From Streptomyces violaceorubidus (GTDB lineage Bacteria > Actinomycetota > Actinomycetes > Streptomycetales > Streptomycetaceae): 64,000 bases of DNA. The stretch spans positions 186,001-250,000 of the forward strand of contig NZ_JODM01000025.1 of the NCBI RefSeq assembly GCF_000717995.1, given 5' to 3'. Positions 37,117 through 48,855 of this stretch are shown here, in pieces. The notes beneath the pieces were generated by a model. That model was given only the letters and a program-made list of their open reading frames with translations. It made no database searches and was not told the origin of the DNA. Each line of letters opens with the position of its first letter. Position 1 is the first letter of the stretch. The translations under genes were made by a program, and so were the position numbers.

Positions 37117-37965
37117 GTGTTGACGCAGACCACCTCCCGCGTGCTCGAACCGAGCGACCTGGACGCCGCGCTCGCCATCCTCGACCGCGACCCGGTCGCG
37201 AACGCCTTCGTGACCGCCCGCGTCCAGATCGCCGGCCTCGACCCGTGGCGCCTCGGCGGCGAGATGTGGGGCTGGTACGAGCACGGCATGCTCACGTCCC
37301 TGTGCTACGCGGGCGCGAACCTCGTGCCCATCTGCGCCACCCCGCGCGCCGTCCGCGCCTTCGCCGACCGCGCCCGCCGGGCCGGCCGCCGCTGCTCCTC
37401 GATCGTCGGCCCGGCCGGCCCGACCGCCCAGCTGTGGCGGCTGCTCGAACCGGGCTGGGGCCCGGCCCGCGAGGTCCGCGCCCACCAGCCCCTCATGGTC
37501 ACCGACCGTCTCCCCGACGACATCGCCCCGGACCCCTACGTCCGCCGCGTCCGCAAGGACGAGATGGAACGGATCATGCCGGCCTGCGTGGCGATGTTCA
37601 CCGAGGAGGTCGGCATCTCCCCGCTGGCCGGCGACGGCGGTCTGCTCTACCAGGCCCGGGTCGCCGAACTCGTCGGCTCCGGCCGCTCCTTCGCCCGCTT
37701 CGACGCCGACGGCAAGGTGGTCTTCAAGGCCGAGATCGGTGCCGCCACCGACCGCGCCTGCCAGATCCAGGGCGTGTGGGTGGCCCCCGAGTACCGCGGC
37801 AAGGGCCTGGCGGCCCCCGGCATGGCGGCGGTCCTGCGCTACGCCCTCGCGGACGTCGCCCCGGTGGCGAGCCTGTACGTCAACGACTTCAACACGGCGG
37901 CGCGCCGGACATACCTCAGGGTCGGCTTCCAAGAAGTGGGCGCGTTCATGAGCGTCCTGTTCTGA
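37117..37965 (+). CDS. GNAT acetyltransferase with DUF4081 domain
   Basis: A 282-residue protein. GTG 37117 is chosen; it lies 11 bases past the ispG stop with GAGG upstream. The N-terminal half (about 1-125) is the DUF4081 module seen in actinobacterial GNAT proteins ([20 protein letters not shown], and [12 protein letters not shown]). The C-terminal GNAT fold has the acetyl-CoA pyrophosphate loop [20 protein letters not shown] and the ending [20 protein letters not shown]. Substrate is unknown. The gene directly after ispG is of this type in other Streptomyces, so its position is ancestral and the deletions in ispG stopped short of it. Confidence 0.88.
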   Translation: MLTQTTSRVLEPSDLDAALAILDRDPVANAFVTARVQIAGLDPWRLGGEMWGWYEHGMLTSLCYAGANLVPICATPRAVRAFADRARRAGRRCSSIVGPAGPTAQLWRLLEPGWGPAREVRAHQPLMVTDRLPDDIAPDPYVRRVRKDEMERIMPACVAMFTEEVGISPLAGDGGLLYQARVAELVGSGRSFARFDADGKVVFKAEIGAATDRACQIQGVWVAPEYRGKGLAAPGMAAVLRYALADVAPVASLYVNDFNTAARRTYLRVGFQEVGAFMSVLF

Positions 37966-38059
37966 ACCGCCGGCAGCCCTCGCCCCACCGGCACCGGCCC
38001 CCATCTGCACCCCCCGGACCACAACCCCCCGGACCACCACCCCCCTGTAGGCTCCCGGC

Positions 38060-38599
38060 ATGGACCACGTGATCGGCCCACTGGACCTCTCCGCGCACGT
38101 GGACGAGGCCCTCGCCGTCCAAGCCGCCGCTTTCGGCCTCGGCCCCGACGAGGTGGCCGTCCGCCGTCAGATCGTCCTGCGCCACATGACCCACCCGGGC
38201 GCCAGAGCCCTCGGCGCCACCGTCCGGGGCCGTCTCGTGGGCTTCGTCTACGGCATGCCCAACGACCGCGCCCACTGGTGGTCCACCGTCGTCGAGCCCT
38301 ACCTCCGCGCCCAGGGCACCGACGACTGGCTCGACGACTCCTTCGTCATCACGGAGCTCCACGTCCACCCGGCGTACCAGAACCGCGGCGCGGGCCGCGC
38401 CCTGATCACCACGATCACCGACGCCGCCACCGAGCCGCGCTCGATCCTCTCCGCGATCGACACCGAGAGCCCCGCCCGCGGCCTCTACCGCTCCCTCGGC
38501 TACCAGGACCTCGCCCGCAGGGTCGTCTTCCCCAGCGCCCCCAAGCCGTACGCGGTGATGGGCGCCACGCTGCCCCTGCACAGGCCACCGGCCGGATAA
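38060..38599 (+). CDS. GNAT acetyltransferase
   Basis: A 179-residue single-domain GNAT. The acetyl-CoA loop reads LHVHPAYQNRGAGRALITTI (Q/RxxGxG/A), and the C-terminal ARGLYRSLGYQDLARRVVFP is standard. An aromatic-rich DRAHWWSTVVEPYLRAQGTD lies on the substrate side. The start is ATG 38060, 95 bases downstream of the previous acetyltransferase. It is a different subfamily from that gene. Possible targets are small amines or ribosomal protein N-termini; nothing in the sequence decides. Confidence 0.85.
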   Translation: MDHVIGPLDLSAHVDEALAVQAAAFGLGPDEVAVRRQIVLRHMTHPGARALGATVRGRLVGFVYGMPNDRAHWWSTVVEPYLRAQGTDDWLDDSFVITELHVHPAYQNRGAGRALITTITDAATEPRSILSAIDTESPARGLYRSLGYQDLARRVVFPSAPKPYAVMGATLPLHRPPAG

Positions 38600-38672
38600 C
38601 CGATTTCCACCGCACCGGACCCCCCGGCTAACCTCCTAGCACCACCCTTACGCAGCAGGAGACACGAGAACC

Positions 38673-40376
38673 ATGGCCAACGCACCGGTCCAGCGCATGT
38701 CGAAGTTGATGGCGAAGACGCTGCGCGACGACCCGGCGGACGCCGAGGTCCTCAGCCACAAGCTGCTGGTCCGCGCCGGCTACGTGCGCCGCACCGCCGC
38801 CGGCCTGTGGAGCTGGCTGCCGCTCGGCAAGAAGGTCCTCGGCAACATCGAGCGCATCGTCCGCGAGGAGATGGACGCCATCGGCGCGCAGGAGGTCCAG
38901 CTCCCCGCCCTCCTGCCGCGCGAGCCGTACGAGGCGACGGGCCGCTGGGACGAGTACGGCCCCGAGCTCTTCCGCCTCCAGGACCGCAAGGGCGGCGACT
39001 ACCTCCTCGGCCCCACCCACGAGGAGATCTTCACCCTCCTCGTCAAGGACCAGGCATCGTCCTACAAGGACCTGCCCGTGATCCTCTACCAGATCCAGAA
39101 CAAGTACCGCGACGAGGCCCGCCCCCGGGCCGGCATCCTGCGCGGTCGCGAGTTCCTCATGAAGGACTCCTACTCCTTCGACGTCGCCGACGAGGGCCTC
39201 GCGGAGTCCTACGCCCTGCACCGCGCCGCCTACCAGCGCATCTTCGAGCGCCTCGGCCTCGACTACCGCATCGTGGCGGCCACCGCGGGCGCCATGGGCG
39301 GCTCCAAGTCCGAGGAGTTCCTGGCTCCCGCCGGGGCCGGCGAGGACACCTTCGCGGACTGCCCGAACTGCGACTACGCCGCCAACACCGAGGCGATCAC
39401 CTACACCCTCACCCCCGCGGACGCCACCAACATCCCCGCGGCCGAGGACATCCCGACCCCCGACACCCCCACCATCGAGACCCTGGCCGCGTCCCTCGGC
39501 GTACCGGCCTCGGCCACGCTCAAGAACCTCCTCGTCAAGGTGGACGGCGAGATCGTCGCGGTGGGCGTGCCCGGCGACCGCGAGGTCGACATGGACAAGG
39601 TCGAGGCCCACTTCGCCCCCGCCGCCGTCGAACTGGTCACCGCCGAGGACTTCGTCGGCCGCCCCGACCTGGTCCGCGGCTACGTCGGCCCGCAGGGCCT
39701 GGGCGAGAAGGTCAAGTACATCGCCGACCCCCGCGTCGCACCCGGCACCGCGTGGATCACGGGCGCCAACAAGGCCGACACCCACGCCAAGAACGTCGTG
39801 GCGGGCCGTGACTTCGAGGTCGACGCCTACGTCGACGTCGTCGTGGTCCGCGAGGGCGACCCCTGCCCGAACTGCGGCACGGGCCTCAAGCTGGACCGCG
39901 CCATCGAGATCGGCCACATCTTCCAGCTGGGCCGCAAGTACGCCGACGCCCTCAAGCTCGACGTCCTCGGCCAGAACGGCAAGCCGGCCCGCGTCACCAT
40001 GGGCTCCTACGGCATCGGCGTCTCCCGCGCGGTGGCCGCCCTCGCCGAGCAGCACGCCGACGACAAGGGCCTCGTCTGGTCCAAGGAGGTCGCCCCGGCC
40101 GACGTCCACGTCGTCGCCGCCGGCAAGGCCCTGCAGACCGAGTTGGCCCTGGAGGTCTCCGACAAGCTGGCCGCGGCCGGCGTGCGCGTCCTGGTGGACG
40201 ACCGCGCGGGAGTCTCTCCCGGCGTGAAGTTCACCGACGCGGAACTCATCGGCGTCCCCCAGATCCTGGTGGCCGGCCGCCGCTCCGCCGAGGGCGTGGT
40301 CGAGCTGAAGGACCGCCGCACGGGTGAGCGCGAGGAAGTAACGGTCGAGGAGGCCCTCACCCGCCTCACCAGCTGA
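38673..40376 (+). CDS. proS: Prolyl-tRNA synthetase, bacterial type
   Basis: A 567-residue class II synthetase. ATG 38673 follows GCAGGAGACACG. Motif 1 is near [20 protein letters not shown], motif 2 includes [20 protein letters not shown] with [10 protein letters not shown], and motif 3 is [17 protein letters not shown]. An editing insertion domain (about residues 225-385, [20 protein letters not shown] onward) is present between motifs 2 and 3, as in bacterial ProS. The anticodon-binding domain closes the protein. It charges tRNA-Pro and clears mischarged Ala-tRNA. It is probably monocistronic; the structured gap follows. Confidence 0.97.
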   Translation: MANAPVQRMSKLMAKTLRDDPADAEVLSHKLLVRAGYVRRTAAGLWSWLPLGKKVLGNIERIVREEMDAIGAQEVQLPALLPREPYEATGRWDEYGPELFRLQDRKGGDYLLGPTHEEIFTLLVKDQASSYKDLPVILYQIQNKYRDEARPRAGILRGREFLMKDSYSFDVADEGLAESYALHRAAYQRIFERLGLDYRIVAATAGAMGGSKSEEFLAPAGAGEDTFADCPNCDYAANTEAITYTLTPADATNIPAAEDIPTPDTPTIETLAASLGVPASATLKNLLVKVDGEIVAVGVPGDREVDMDKVEAHFAPAAVELVTAEDFVGRPDLVRGYVGPQGLGEKVKYIADPRVAPGTAWITGANKADTHAKNVVAGRDFEVDAYVDVVVVREGDPCPNCGTGLKLDRAIEIGHIFQLGRKYADALKLDVLGQNGKPARVTMGSYGIGVSRAVAALAEQHADDKGLVWSKEVAPADVHVVAAGKALQTELALEVSDKLAAAGVRVLVDDRAGVSPGVKFTDAELIGVPQILVAGRRSAEGVVELKDRRTGEREEVTVEEALTRLTS

Positions 40377-40743
40377 GGCCCTCCGGGCAGGGCCCGACGC
40401 TACGTGGGTGTGGGCGCGGGGGTGGGTCGCGCGGCCCGGCGCTGCCGGGGTGCCGCTGCGCCCACCCGTGCCGCCTGGGGGTACCTCCCAGGCCGTTCAG
40501 GCACTGGGGGAGGCACGACTGCCCGCAGCTGCGGGGATGGCCGCGTACGGCGCGAAGGGGTCGTGTCGGGGGGTGTCCGCCCGCAGCGGTTGGCGCGTCA
40601 ACGAAGTTCCAGATCCCTGTCCGACCGATTCCGCGCCGTTCCGAGGACGGACACCCCCCGGCGCGGCCCCGACCCACCACCGAACCCACCGCGCAACGCG
40701 CACCCCCACCGCAGCCGCACAGGCGCCGCAGGCACCCGCACCG
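40377..40743. repeat. Structured intergenic element between proS and the pseudokinase gene
   Basis: A 367-base gap without a gene. From about 40420 to 40660 it carries nested symmetry: CTGGGGGTACCTCCCAG near 40478, CTGGGGGAGGCACGACT near 40504, the perfect palindrome CCCGCAGCTGCGGG (40522-40535), and a 13-base inverted repeat CGGGGGGTGTCCG (40567-40579) with CGGACACCCCCCG (40648-40660), 68 bases apart. The wording resembles an interspersed intergenic repeat I recall from many Streptomyces genomes, with no established function; that recollection is not checked here. It may also serve to end the two convergent transcripts. Confidence 0.6.
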
Positions 40744-41664
40744 TCACAGCCAGCCCGCGAACTCCAACAACAGCTCCGCGTCCTGCTCCCGCCCCACCCG
40801 CCGGGCCCGCACCCCCGACTCCACCGCCCGGAACAGCGTCCAGCCGCGCAGCCGCTCCTGATCGATCTCCAGCGACTCCGCGAGCCGCTTGATCCGCCGC
40901 CGAGTCGTCGACGCCCCCGACGGCTGCGCGATCAGATCCTCCACCCGGTCCCGCACCAGCCGCGCCAGATCGAACGCACTCTCCCCGACCACCGGATCGG
41001 GCCCGACCGCAAGCCACGGCATCCGATCCCCCGCGAGCACCTTGCTCTGCCGGAACGTCCCGTGCAGCAGCCGCCGCTCCGGCGGCTCGGCCAGCAGCTC
41101 CGTCCGCACCGCGAGCGCCGCGTCGACCAGCGGCGCCACCTCGGCGTCCGCCGCCGCGCCCGCCCGCATCGCCTCGGCCTGCCGCCCGGTCCGCTCCGCC
41201 ACGGTCTCGAAGGGATGAGAGTCCGGCGGCTCCACCCACAGCCGCCGCAGCGTCCCCGCGGCCTCCAGCAAGGCCTTCGCCTCCGGCAGCGACCGCACCG
41301 ACACATCCGGATGCAGCCGCTCCAGCAGCAGCACGCCCTCCTCGGCCCCGTCGGCCCCCTCGGCCCCTTCGTCCTCCCGCACCTGCACAGCACCCCGCCC
41401 GCCCCAGTGCGCGAGCGCGGCCCGCTCGCTCTCCGGACGCGCCCGGCGCGGAGCGAGCTTCAGCACCGCCGGCGCTCCCTCGGCCGTCCGCACCAGGACC
41501 ACCAGGCTGCTGCGCCCGCCGGGCACCTGCACCCGCTCGACCGCCAACCCGCGCCGCGCCACGGCCCGTTCCGCCATGCCGGGCAGCTCCGCCAACCAGT
41601 CGTCACCGTCCGGTGCCGTCTCGCCGATCGCCCTGACCAAACGCCGAGGCGGTTCGAAAGCCAT
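40744..41664 (-). CDS. Aminoglycoside phosphotransferase-fold protein, predicted pseudokinase
   Basis: A 306-residue protein of the APH/streptomycin-6-kinase fold. The ATP-anchoring lysine K69 in APAVLKLAP is kept, and the C-lobe is recognisable from LLHGTFRQSKVLAG and LAVGPDPVVGESAFDLARLV. The catalytic positions are changed: the brace HGDxxxxN reads HGTFRQSK (Asp to Thr203, Asn to Lys208), and the metal-binding IDPK reads VGPD (Asp to Gly221). It should therefore fold and perhaps bind nucleotide but not phosphorylate. It is last in a likely operon behind the lipoprotein and DUF4439 genes (39-base gap), and may act as a regulatory or scaffolding partner. Confidence 0.8.
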   Translation of the reverse strand: MAFEPPRRLVRAIGETAPDGDDWLAELPGMAERAVARRGLAVERVQVPGGRSSLVVLVRTAEGAPAVLKLAPRRARPESERAALAHWGGRGAVQVREDEGAEGADGAEEGVLLLERLHPDVSVRSLPEAKALLEAAGTLRRLWVEPPDSHPFETVAERTGRQAEAMRAGAAADAEVAPLVDAALAVRTELLAEPPERRLLHGTFRQSKVLAGDRMPWLAVGPDPVVGESAFDLARLVRDRVEDLIAQPSGASTTRRRIKRLAESLEIDQERLRGWTLFRAVESGVRARRVGREQDAELLLEFAGWL

Positions 41665-41703
41665 GCGCGAGCCGTTCCCTTCCCGTACGGAATGCCGTAC
41701 GCG

Positions 41704-42216
41704 TTAATCAGTCGGTGATGCCGTCGCCGTCGCGGTGTCGGAGGCTTCCGGAGCAGGACCCCGCCCGGCGGGCGTACCGGCCCGCTCGGCGAGACCAGGG
41801 AAGGCTACGCTCCCGCCCCGCCAGCGCACCGCGCGGACCGCGGCCTCACGCAGCGCCGATGTCGCCGAGGCCCGCCCGTCGCCCTCGGCCGCCCGCACCA
41901 GGTCGGAGTACACCCCGGCCACCCCGTCCTCCAGCTCGGCCGCCAGCCGCACCGCCGCCGCCGAGTCCGGCACCGAGAAGGGCAGCGCGTACCCCGCGGC
42001 CGAGGCCACCGGTTCCCCGCCCAGATCCCGCACTTCGCGCGCCAGCGCGTCCCGTCGAGCCCGGTGCGCGTCGTACGCCGTCCGCGCCTCGGCACGCCGT
42101 TCCTCGGTGACCCGTCCGCCGACGACCCCGTAGCCGTACACGGCCGCGTGCTCCGCCGCCAGCGCCGCCTGGAGGGCGTCCAGCCGCCGACCCTCCGCCT
42201 TCTCCGCCTCGCCCAC
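41704..42216 (-). CDS. DUF4439 ferritin-like protein
   Basis: A 170-residue helical protein. GTG 42216 starts three bases after the lipoprotein stop, indicating coupling. Four-helix-bundle segments can be seen: LDALQAALAAEHAAVYGYGV (with an E-H pair), ARTAYDAHRARRDALAREVR, AAVRLAAELEDGVAGVYSDL and ATSALREAAVRAVRWRGGSV. These match the DUF4439 (ferritin-like) family. The last 25 residues are a disordered Ser/Thr/Ala tail. E/H residues are in places where such folds bind metal, but a full di-iron set cannot be assigned. Cytosolic by prediction. Confidence 0.85.
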   Translation of the reverse strand: MGEAEKAEGRRLDALQAALAAEHAAVYGYGVVGGRVTEERRAEARTAYDAHRARRDALAREVRDLGGEPVASAAGYALPFSVPDSAAAVRLAAELEDGVAGVYSDLVRAAEGDGRASATSALREAAVRAVRWRGGSVAFPGLAERAGTPAGRGPAPEASDTATATASPTD

Positions 42217-42219
42217 CCG

Positions 42220-42780
42220 TCAGCCCTCCGTCAGCAGAAACACGTGTGCCGCCCCGGCCGCCGCGACGGAGGCCAACAGCCGCGCCAACTCATCCGGCAC
42301 TTCGAGCAGCGCCCGGGCCCGCCGGTCGGCGAGATTCCGCTCCGCGCGGACGAGCAGCGCGAGGGCGTCCTTCTCGTCCGCCGGCACGTCACCGGAGCCG
42401 TCCCCCGGCCCGGCGGCCCGAGCGGAGACCGAGGGCGAGGCAGCCGACGCCGTCCCCGTTGCCGACGCGGACGCCGTCGGCGAGCCCGCCCGCGCGCCAC
42501 CGAACGCCTCCGCGTGCCGTACGACCTCCTCCCGCAGCGGCCCCAGCCGCTCCGCAAGTCCGGGATGGGCCGCGACAACAGCCGCGTACCGCGCGGCGAG
42601 TTCCTCGCTGTCCCGTGCCGCACGCGCGCGTGCCCGTTCGGCGGCCGAAGGACCGGCCCCGGGGTCGCCGGAGCCCGACCCCCCGCTACAGCCGACGAGC
42701 AGGGCGGCTCCGGCGGCCGACGCGAGCAGGCTCCTTCTGCGCGGCGCGCTGGCCGGGCGGGGCGACGGGAAAAGCGACAC
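42220..42780 (-). CDS. Lipoprotein with helical C-terminal domain
   Basis: A 186-residue exported lipoprotein starting at GTG 42780. The signal is basic with three arginines (RRRSLLASAAGAALLVGC, possibly Tat), and the lipobox cysteine is in LLVGC. The mature part is Ser/Gly-rich, then helical (AERARARAARDSEELAARYA and AERLGPLREEVVRHAEAFGG), a Ser/Thr/Ala linker, and a last helical pair (DEKDALALLVRAERNLADRR to AAHVFLLTEG). The end of the protein resembles one half of a DUF4439-like bundle, so it may be an extracytoplasmic relative or partner of the next gene product. No known function. Confidence 0.8.
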   Translation of the reverse strand: MSLFPSPRPASAPRRRSLLASAAGAALLVGCSGGSGSGDPGAGPSAAERARARAARDSEELAARYAAVVAAHPGLAERLGPLREEVVRHAEAFGGARAGSPTASASATGTASAASPSVSARAAGPGDGSGDVPADEKDALALLVRAERNLADRRARALLEVPDELARLLASVAAAGAAHVFLLTEG

Positions 42781-43116
42781 GGCAGACGTCCTCGACAGGC
42801 TCGTACGGAAACGACGAAAAACACGACGAAAAACGTGACTACAAACAGCCACAAGCAACCACAAGCAACGCCAAGCAGCCACAACAACCACATGTGACGA
42901 CCAACAACAGCACAACCACAACCACCGCACCGGATCCCGCGATCCCGCCCGCCACCCGCCCGTGATCACGTGATCACGGTACCCGTGCCCCGCCCGGCCA
43001 CCCCTCATCGGCACCGCCCGACCCGGGTGGACGGCAACACCCCCCGCGACCGGATACCCTTTGACCAGACACGCGCACCGTCCCACAACAGCACACGCGG
43101 CCGAGGAGTCACCCGG
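42781..43116. other. Divergent intergenic region with A/C-rich tract
   Basis: A 336-base gap between the divergent lipoprotein gene and rimP. From about 42800 to 42935 the plus strand is made almost wholly of A and C with short repeats of CCACAAGCAA and ACAACCAC, unlike any other part of the window. The minus-strand gene would therefore have a long G/U-rich 5' leader. Promoters for rimP are expected at the right end; none was assigned with confidence. Confidence 0.6.
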
Positions 43117-43674
43117 ATGAGCACCACCCAGAGCGAGAGGCTGCGAGAGCTGCTGGAGCCGCTCGTCGCCTCCCAGGGACTGGACCTCGAAGAGATCGCG
43201 GTGGACTCGGTAGGCCGCAGGCGTGTGCTGAGCGTGGTCGTCGACTCCGATACCGGAGCGGACCTGGACCGGATCGCCGATGTGAGCCGCGCGCTCTCGG
43301 CGAAGCTCGACGAGACCGACGCGATGGGCGAGGGGGAGTACACCCTCGAGGTCGGCACCCCGGGCGCGGAGCGCTCCCTCACCCAGCACCGCCACTACGT
43401 GCGCGCCACGGGCCGCCTGGTCCGTTTCCAGCTGCACGAGGGCGGCGGCGAACTGGTCGCCCGCATCCTCGGCGTGGACGAGGTCGGACTCGATCTGGAA
43501 GTACCGGGAGTGAAGGGCCGCAAGCCCACCACCCGCAGACTGGCCTTCGGCGACATCGACAAGGCACGCGTGCAGGTCGAGTTCAACCGCAAGGACGCCC
43601 AGGACAGCGCCAGCAACAGCGGCGACAAGAGCGCCAACAACAGCGACAACAAGACGGAAGAGGAGGAGGCGTAG
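43117..43674 (+). CDS. rimP: Ribosome maturation factor RimP
   Basis: A 185-residue RimP. ATG 43117 follows GAGGAG. The N-terminal domain shows [40 protein letters not shown] and [20 protein letters not shown]; the C-terminal SH3-like domain shows [13 protein letters not shown] and [16 protein letters not shown] disordered Asn/Ser/Glu tail of about 25 residues closes it. RimP assists 30S subunit assembly around S12. First of the nusA-infB operon; its stop is two bases before the nusA GTG. Confidence 0.96.
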   Translation: MSTTQSERLRELLEPLVASQGLDLEEIAVDSVGRRRVLSVVVDSDTGADLDRIADVSRALSAKLDETDAMGEGEYTLEVGTPGAERSLTQHRHYVRATGRLVRFQLHEGGGELVARILGVDEVGLDLEVPGVKGRKPTTRRLAFGDIDKARVQVEFNRKDAQDSASNSGDKSANNSDNKTEEEEA

Positions 43675-43676
43675 CC

Positions 43677-44699
43677 GTGGACATCGACATGAGCGCCCTG
43701 CGGGGCTTGGTACGGGAGAAGGAGATCTCCTTCGACCTGCTGGTCGAAGCGATCGAGTCGGCCCTCCTCATCGCCTACCACCGCACCGAGGGAAGCCGCC
43801 GGCACGCGCGCGTGGAACTCGACCGGAACACCGGCCATGTGACCGTGTGGGCGAAGGAGGACCCGGACGACCTCGAGGAGGGCCAGGCGGCCCGCGAGTT
43901 CGACGACACCCCGTCCGACTTCGGCCGTATCGCCGCCACCACCGCCAAGCAGGTCATCCTGCAGCGGCTGCGCGACGCCGAGGACGACGCGACGCTCGGC
44001 GAGTACGCCGGCCGTGAGGGCGACATCGTCACCGGCGTGGTCCAGCAGGGCCGCGACCCGAAGAACGTGCTGGTGGACATCGGCAAGCTGGAGGCCATCC
44101 TGCCGGTGCAGGAGCAGGTGCCCGGCGAGACCTACCCGCACGGCACGCGCCTGCGCTCGTACGTGGTCCGCGTGGCCAAGGGCGTACGGGGCCCCTCCGT
44201 GACGCTCTCCCGCACGCACCCCAACCTGGTGAAGAAGCTCTTCGCCCTCGAGGTGCCGGAGATCGCCGACGGGTCCGTCGAGATCTCCGCGATCGCCCGC
44301 GAGGCAGGCCACCGCACCAAGATCGCCGTGCGCTCCACCCGCTCCGGCCTGAACGCCAAGGGCGCCTGCATCGGCCCCATGGGCGGCCGGGTGCGCAACG
44401 TCATGGGCGAGCTGAACGGCGAGAAGATCGACATCGTCGACTGGTCGGACGACCCGGCCGAGATGGTGGCGAACGCGCTCTCCCCGGCCCGCGTCTCCAA
44501 GGTGGAGGTCGTGGACCTCGCGGCCCGCTCCGCGCGCGTGATCGTGCCCGACTACCAGCTGTCGCTGGCCATCGGCAAGGAAGGCCAGAACGCCCGGCTC
44601 GCGGCCAGGCTGACCGGCTGGCGGATCGACATCCGCCCGGACACCGAGCAGCCCTCCGACGGCTCGTCGGAGCGGCCGTCCGGCGGCCGAGGGGAATAG
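43677..44699 (+). CDS. nusA: Transcription termination/antitermination factor NusA
   Basis: A 340-residue NusA starting at GTG 43677. Domain order: N-terminal RNA-polymerase-binding domain (1-120, [20 protein letters not shown]), S1 RNA-binding domain (about 125-195, [20 protein letters not shown]), then two KH domains (about 200-330, with the [20 protein letters not shown] and [20 protein letters not shown] signatures). The acidic C-terminal repeats of enteric NusA are absent, as is normal in actinobacteria. It modulates pausing, termination and antitermination. Confidence 0.97.
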   Translation: MDIDMSALRGLVREKEISFDLLVEAIESALLIAYHRTEGSRRHARVELDRNTGHVTVWAKEDPDDLEEGQAAREFDDTPSDFGRIAATTAKQVILQRLRDAEDDATLGEYAGREGDIVTGVVQQGRDPKNVLVDIGKLEAILPVQEQVPGETYPHGTRLRSYVVRVAKGVRGPSVTLSRTHPNLVKKLFALEVPEIADGSVEISAIAREAGHRTKIAVRSTRSGLNAKGACIGPMGGRVRNVMGELNGEKIDIVDWSDDPAEMVANALSPARVSKVEVVDLAARSARVIVPDYQLSLAIGKEGQNARLAARLTGWRIDIRPDTEQPSDGSSERPSGGRGE

Positions 44700-44767
44700 A
44701 TCCAAGCCGCACGGCGCTGAGATCACGACAGCTTTGCGTGCGGCACGTGTTCGATTCTTGCCCCGAA

Positions 44768-44796
44768 GGGGTGAGGTCGGTCCGGGGAGGTAGACT
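44768..44796 (+). promoter_or_regulatory. Candidate internal promoter for ylxR-infB
   Basis: TAGACT at 44791-44796 matches the favoured Streptomyces -10; a poor -35 (GGGTGA, 44768-44773) lies 17 bases before it. The YlxR start GTG begins five bases after the -10, so any transcript from here would be leaderless. Confidence 0.35.
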
Positions 44797-44801
44797 TAGG
44801 A

Positions 44802-45107
44802 GTGTCTGGCCGGACACGTACCCGGGCATGCCCCGAGCGCACCTGTGTGGGGTGCCGGGAGCGAGCGGTCAAGAGCGCGCTGCTGCGCACCGTGGCGATC
44901 GAGGGTCATTGCGCCCCCGATCCACGCGGTACGCTGCCCGGCCGGGGTGCGTATGTACACCCCGTACCGGTCTGTGTCGACCAGGCGGTGCGCCGCAAGG
45001 CGTTTCCGCGGGCGCTCCGCGTCCCGGGTCCGCTCGACGTAAAGGCGTTGCGCCACTACGTCGAGCAGGCAGAAGGTTGCAGCAAGGTTGCTGAAAGCAG
45101 CATGTGA
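44802..45107 (+). CDS. YlxR (DUF448) RNA-binding protein
   Basis: A 101-residue protein with the YlxR signature RTCVGCRE (C15, C18) and the GRGAYVHP loop near residue 48. YlxR proteins bind nucleic acid or modulate ribosomal and RNase P activity, and always sit between nusA and infB, as here. GTG 44802 is taken as the start; no good ribosome binding site lies at a normal distance, which suits leaderless translation from the promoter at 44768. It has about 20 more basic residues than some homologues at the C-terminus. Confidence 0.9.
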   Translation: MSGRTRTRACPERTCVGCRERAVKSALLRTVAIEGHCAPDPRGTLPGRGAYVHPVPVCVDQAVRRKAFPRALRVPGPLDVKALRHYVEQAEGCSKVAESSM

Positions 45108-45268
45108 GCAACGTGGTAAGGAAGACATGCCGCGCGGAACCCCGCGCGGCTTGGTACCTCGCGAGTCGAAAGCAGGTCGAGATTGCGATGAGCACTCGAT
45201 GAGTACGCGATGAGTACGCCCATGAACTAGCGACGGTCCGGACGCAACCCGGACCTCAGAGGAGCGAA

Positions 45269-48337
<3,069 letters not shown>

Positions 48338-48364
48338 GTACCGCGACTTCCGGGAGTGACCGGT

Positions 48365-48408
48365 CCGGGGCCGGTCGGCGGAGCACAATATCCGTCGATC
48401 GGCCCCGG
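48365..48408 (+). terminator. Weak hairpin after infB
   Basis: CCGGGGCCG (48365-48373) can pair with CGGCCCCGG (48400-48408), nine base pairs with a 26-base loop. It may attenuate transcription between infB and DUF503. Confidence 0.35.
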
Positions 48409-48489
48409 CCGTTCGTTGTACGGTTCTGATGTCCCCGCCCGTTCGCGGCGGGGCCATCGATCCCGGACCGGCGGGTGAACCGGTTGCAC

Positions 48490-48783
48490 ATGTATGTGGG
48501 GACACTGTCCTTCGACCTCCTCCTCGGCGACGTACATTCGCTGAAGGAGAAGCGCTCCGTCGTCCGCCCGATCGTCGCCGAGCTCCAGCGGAAGTACGGG
48601 GTGAGCGCGGCGGAGGTGGAGCACATGGACCTCCACCGCCGGGCGGTCGTCGGCCTGGCCGTGGTGTCCGGCGACGCGGGCCACCTCAGCGACGTGCTCG
48701 ACCGGTGCGAGCGGCTGGTGGCCGGCCGCCCCGAGGTGGAGCTGCTGTCCGTGAGGCGGCGCTTCCACGGCGACGACGACTGA
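48490..48783 (+). CDS. DUF503 protein (YlxP family)
   Basis: A 97-residue protein with the complete DUF503 pattern: MYVGTLSFDLLLGDVHSLKE, KRSVVRPIVAELQRKYGVS, DLHRRAVVGLAVVSGDAGHL and ERLVAGRPEVELLSVRRRFH. ATG 48490 matches the family start; GTG 48475 would add five residues. YlxP proteins occupy the slot between infB and rbfA in Gram-positives and are thought to help ribosome maturation, though the biochemical role is undefined. Confidence 0.92.
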   Translation: MYVGTLSFDLLLGDVHSLKEKRSVVRPIVAELQRKYGVSAAEVEHMDLHRRAVVGLAVVSGDAGHLSDVLDRCERLVAGRPEVELLSVRRRFHGDDD

Positions 48784-48855
48784 GGCGACGACGAACGGCA
48801 GGATCCGGGCAGAAGTCCGGATCAGGCAAGAGAACAAGGAACGGGAGACGGACCA

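Noticed and set aside
36493..37965. A single 490-residue protein fusing ispG with an acetyltransferase
   Set aside because: The frame is open only because of the second deletion in ispG. The true acetyltransferase has its own GTG and the true ispG frame stops at 37105.
42231..42893. Hydrophobic Trp/Leu/Cys/Val-rich leader peptide upstream of the lipoprotein
   Set aside because: It reads the G/T-rich strand of the A/C tract, which gives such residues by chance. The real lipoprotein start is the GTG at 42780 in another frame.
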